Source: Euwallacea fornicatus
Taxonomy: Eukaryota; Arthropoda; Insecta; Coleoptera; Curculionidae
Assembly: GCF_040115645.1 (NCBI RefSeq)
Contig: NC_089557.1
Span: forward strand, 3,170,501-3,234,500
Direction of reading: 5' to 3'
Length of the DNA: 64,000 bases
Shown here: piece by piece, positions 61,795 to 64,000 of the stretch
Position numbering within the stretch: the first letter of the stretch is position 1
How the letters are laid out: each line of letters opens with the position of its first letter
Translations under genes and position numbers: made by a program
The notes under the pieces: model-generated
What the model was told of the DNA's origin: nothing
Database searches by the model: none
Seen by the model: only the letters and a program-made list of their open reading frames with translations

Positions 61795-64000
61795 TTTTCA
61801 TAAAATATTATGAAGCCCCGAAAAGGATGCCTTCACGTGTCAGTGTCCAAATTTCGCTTCGAGGCCCCAATATTGACAATCAAGGGATCGGAGTTTAGGA
61901 GTGTCATTACAGTCCTTATGAAATATGTTTATACTTGATATCCCCTCATTAATGCTCTTGCGTTTTCCTCTTACATCGTAATCTTATTTCAAAATCTTAA
62001 TGAAATTTTCGTTTTTCAAAACTGTTTTAGCTAAGCTGCTATTCAATCCGCTTTCCTTAATGCAACGACGCGATTTAAGAAAATGTAATTTGGATTAGTC
62101 TCGCGTTACTTTAAATGAACATTTCATCGTTTAACTCGCTTGCAAGCGTCTGTTGCCGGAAACCCTCCAGAAAGAATAATGATTTTCCATTTTTATTTTT
62201 TGAAGAATTTCCCTTTGATATCATCTAGCAGGAAAGAGGTTCGTTTATGTTATGAATGCCTTTTTCGAAGCAAATGAGGCAAAGCCAGGGCGTAAGTGTT
62301 AGGAAACTTTGTTGTGCTGGAAAGTTTACAGCTGCAGCAATTTATTGTTAGTTTTCATTTTGTGAGAGGTTTCGTACCTGGACAGTAGTATTGATATCTG
62401 TGCCAAATGTTTCTTTGTAATCACTTGAAGGCCAAAGATTATTAACTTTTTAAGATAATAAATTCAGGAACTTCATAAACATTTGTTCGAAGAAAGTTAT
62501 TTTGGCAAATTGAGAACATTACGAAAATATTATGTGCTAAGAGCGAGTTCTTACAAAAAAGATTAATTAAAAATATTCCGGAGACCTCGTAGAAATAATG
62601 CTATCAGTACTGTGCCCCTGGAACTGAGTTTTTCTCATCTGAATCTTAACGTCTTTCCTCAAATGTTCTGTTCCTTAGAGTCTGCTATAGCAATGTGTAA
62701 GAGCTGTTGCGGCAATTTTCGTTATTTATTCAGTCTAATTCCCTGTGCTTGGTTTTTTGTTGCACATGCATTTTTGACGCCTAAAAGCGTCAATTAGTTG
62801 CAATAACGACACAGTTCTGATAATAATCATTTGTGGAATTTTGGCATAACGGATACATATTGCCCCAGTTGTAGCAATTATCTAAATAACATTTTATTCA
62901 TCAGCATTTTCGGGTTAACTCAAATGTTATGTTATCGAGAGGGGAATTGTTTAATCGACATTTTTTTACCAGCAAAACTGTAACATTTTAACACAAAGCT
63001 TAGATTAGAAAGATATGAAATACTGATACTGCAGTGCAAGAGTAAAATTTTTCACTTTTTCGCTGCAAAGATTGAAATAATTTATGTAGGGAAAGCTGCA
63101 TAAATTCCATAATATTTCCTACGTTAAAAAAGGAACAAAAACAACACTGTATAGGAGCAATCCCAGTAAAATATATAGGCCAAAACTTAAATATTTTGTC
63201 CCCAAATTCCAGGGCAGTAAACTACAACTACGTATTACGATTTGCATATTTTATCCAAGTTTAATTAAAAATATGCAAACGAGGGCCAAGGATTCACAAT
63301 GTTTATTTCCGCACCGGCAACAAATCCTGTTTTATTAGTATTTTAGCTGAAACAAGCCTTTCCTAAACTCACTAAACAAACAAGTTTCGTTCATCTTGAT
63401 AGGTATTAGCATTTCAAAATTCGGTCACAACAGCTGTACAATCCAAATTGATCCCCTTCATTATTGTACCATCCTAATGGGTAAGAAGAGGAAAATGGAG
63501 AAACCTGGATTGAAGCTTATACGTATTGACGCAGCTTGAGTAGCTGGAATGAAAAAGGGGAAAATCCCGGATGGCTCGTTATTAACAACCGCTGTTCAAC
63601 CAAATGCCAGCAGAATTAAATCGTCATTCCTGCTGGCGTGTTGTGCACGATATGACCCAAATAAAAAAAAGTGTGACATTAAAGCGAAAAGTATGTTTTT
63701 GATTCTAATTAGCAGGTGCTAGAACTACTTTTGGCCCTCCTGATGGCTTTAGCGCATAAATGTTATAGCTTCACACCCACTGGAAAAGCGAGTGTAAAGG
63801 GCAAAAAGCCAAAAGTGAGTTAATTAAGGAGAAAATGTGTTGTTTTCTAATATAGTTAATTTGAGTAACCATGAAATTTTCACATTCCTATATAATTCTC
63901 CAAAGTTGACGTGAGTAGTTACAACATTTTTAAATTTTGGATACACACCGAGCACTCACTTAATTGCCCAAACATCCTCATCGGCAGCTAAGCCAAACAT

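Larger units (their letters stand above)
55024..64000. other. Probable upstream intron / 5' region of the band 7 gene
   Basis: About 9 kb with no exon I can assign. The splice acceptor at 55024-55025 shows that the band 7 transcript comes from further up on the minus strand. The region holds the fold-back element (55110-56021), a mariner relic (about 59380-59880), a transposase tail (60180-60551) and an unassigned ORF (61489-61794). Islands of higher GC (58370-58560, 60880-61250, 63290-63840) were read on both strands without finding a known protein. Confidence 0.55.

Overview
The window is AT-rich, intron-rich animal DNA, almost certainly from an insect and probably a beetle. The basis is short ~50-nt GT-AG introns mixed with long TE-bearing introns, insect-type protein families, and many decayed Tc1/mariner-related transposons. 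The species cannot be fixed from this sequence. Nothing prokaryotic, no CRISPR array and no confident tRNA or rRNA gene was seen.

Three multi-exon protein genes could be rebuilt from splice sites with phase consistent at every junction. (1) Plus strand, 10233-16415: a cGMP-dependent protein kinase (PKG) of 1014 aa in 13 coding exons. It has a long novel N-terminal extension, leucine zipper, pseudosubstrate-like segment, two cGMP-binding domains and an AGC kinase domain. It resembles the third insect PKG class (Drosophila CG4839-like) more than foraging. (2) Minus strand, 24319-18353: a secreted 408-aa protein in 8 exons with a signal peptide, a basic linker, a six-cysteine clip-like module and CUB/CUB-like domains. 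It is tail-to-tail with the PKG gene. (3) Minus strand, 55023-39700: the 3' part of a stomatin/MEC-2-type band 7 membrane protein. Four core exons are followed by three alternative 3'-terminal exons spread over about 10 kb. The exon(s) for its N-terminus and membrane hairpin were not found and may lie beyond 64000.

Layout: 1-10214 has no firm gene but holds a candidate PKG upstream coding exon (1651-1737), a candidate promoter/first exon (~5986-6122), two fold-back or inverted-repeat elements and a long AAT microsatellite. 10215-16870 is the PKG gene. 16871-18235 is intergenic. 18236-24319 is the CUB gene. 24320-39530 is gene-poor with decayed TEs. 39530-55023 is the band 7 gene and its TE-filled introns. 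55024-64000 is probably its upstream intron, with a 912-bp fold-back transposon whose arms form a near-perfect 351-bp palindrome, a decayed mariner, another transposase tail and an unassigned ORF.

No joint pathway links the three genes. The most interesting observations are the triplicated terminal exon of the band 7 gene, the fold-back element built from the inverted 3' end of a transposon, a 78-nt intron in the kinase catalytic core that keeps the reading frame if retained, a GC-AG intron, and a new short inverted-repeat element family with two copies in the window.
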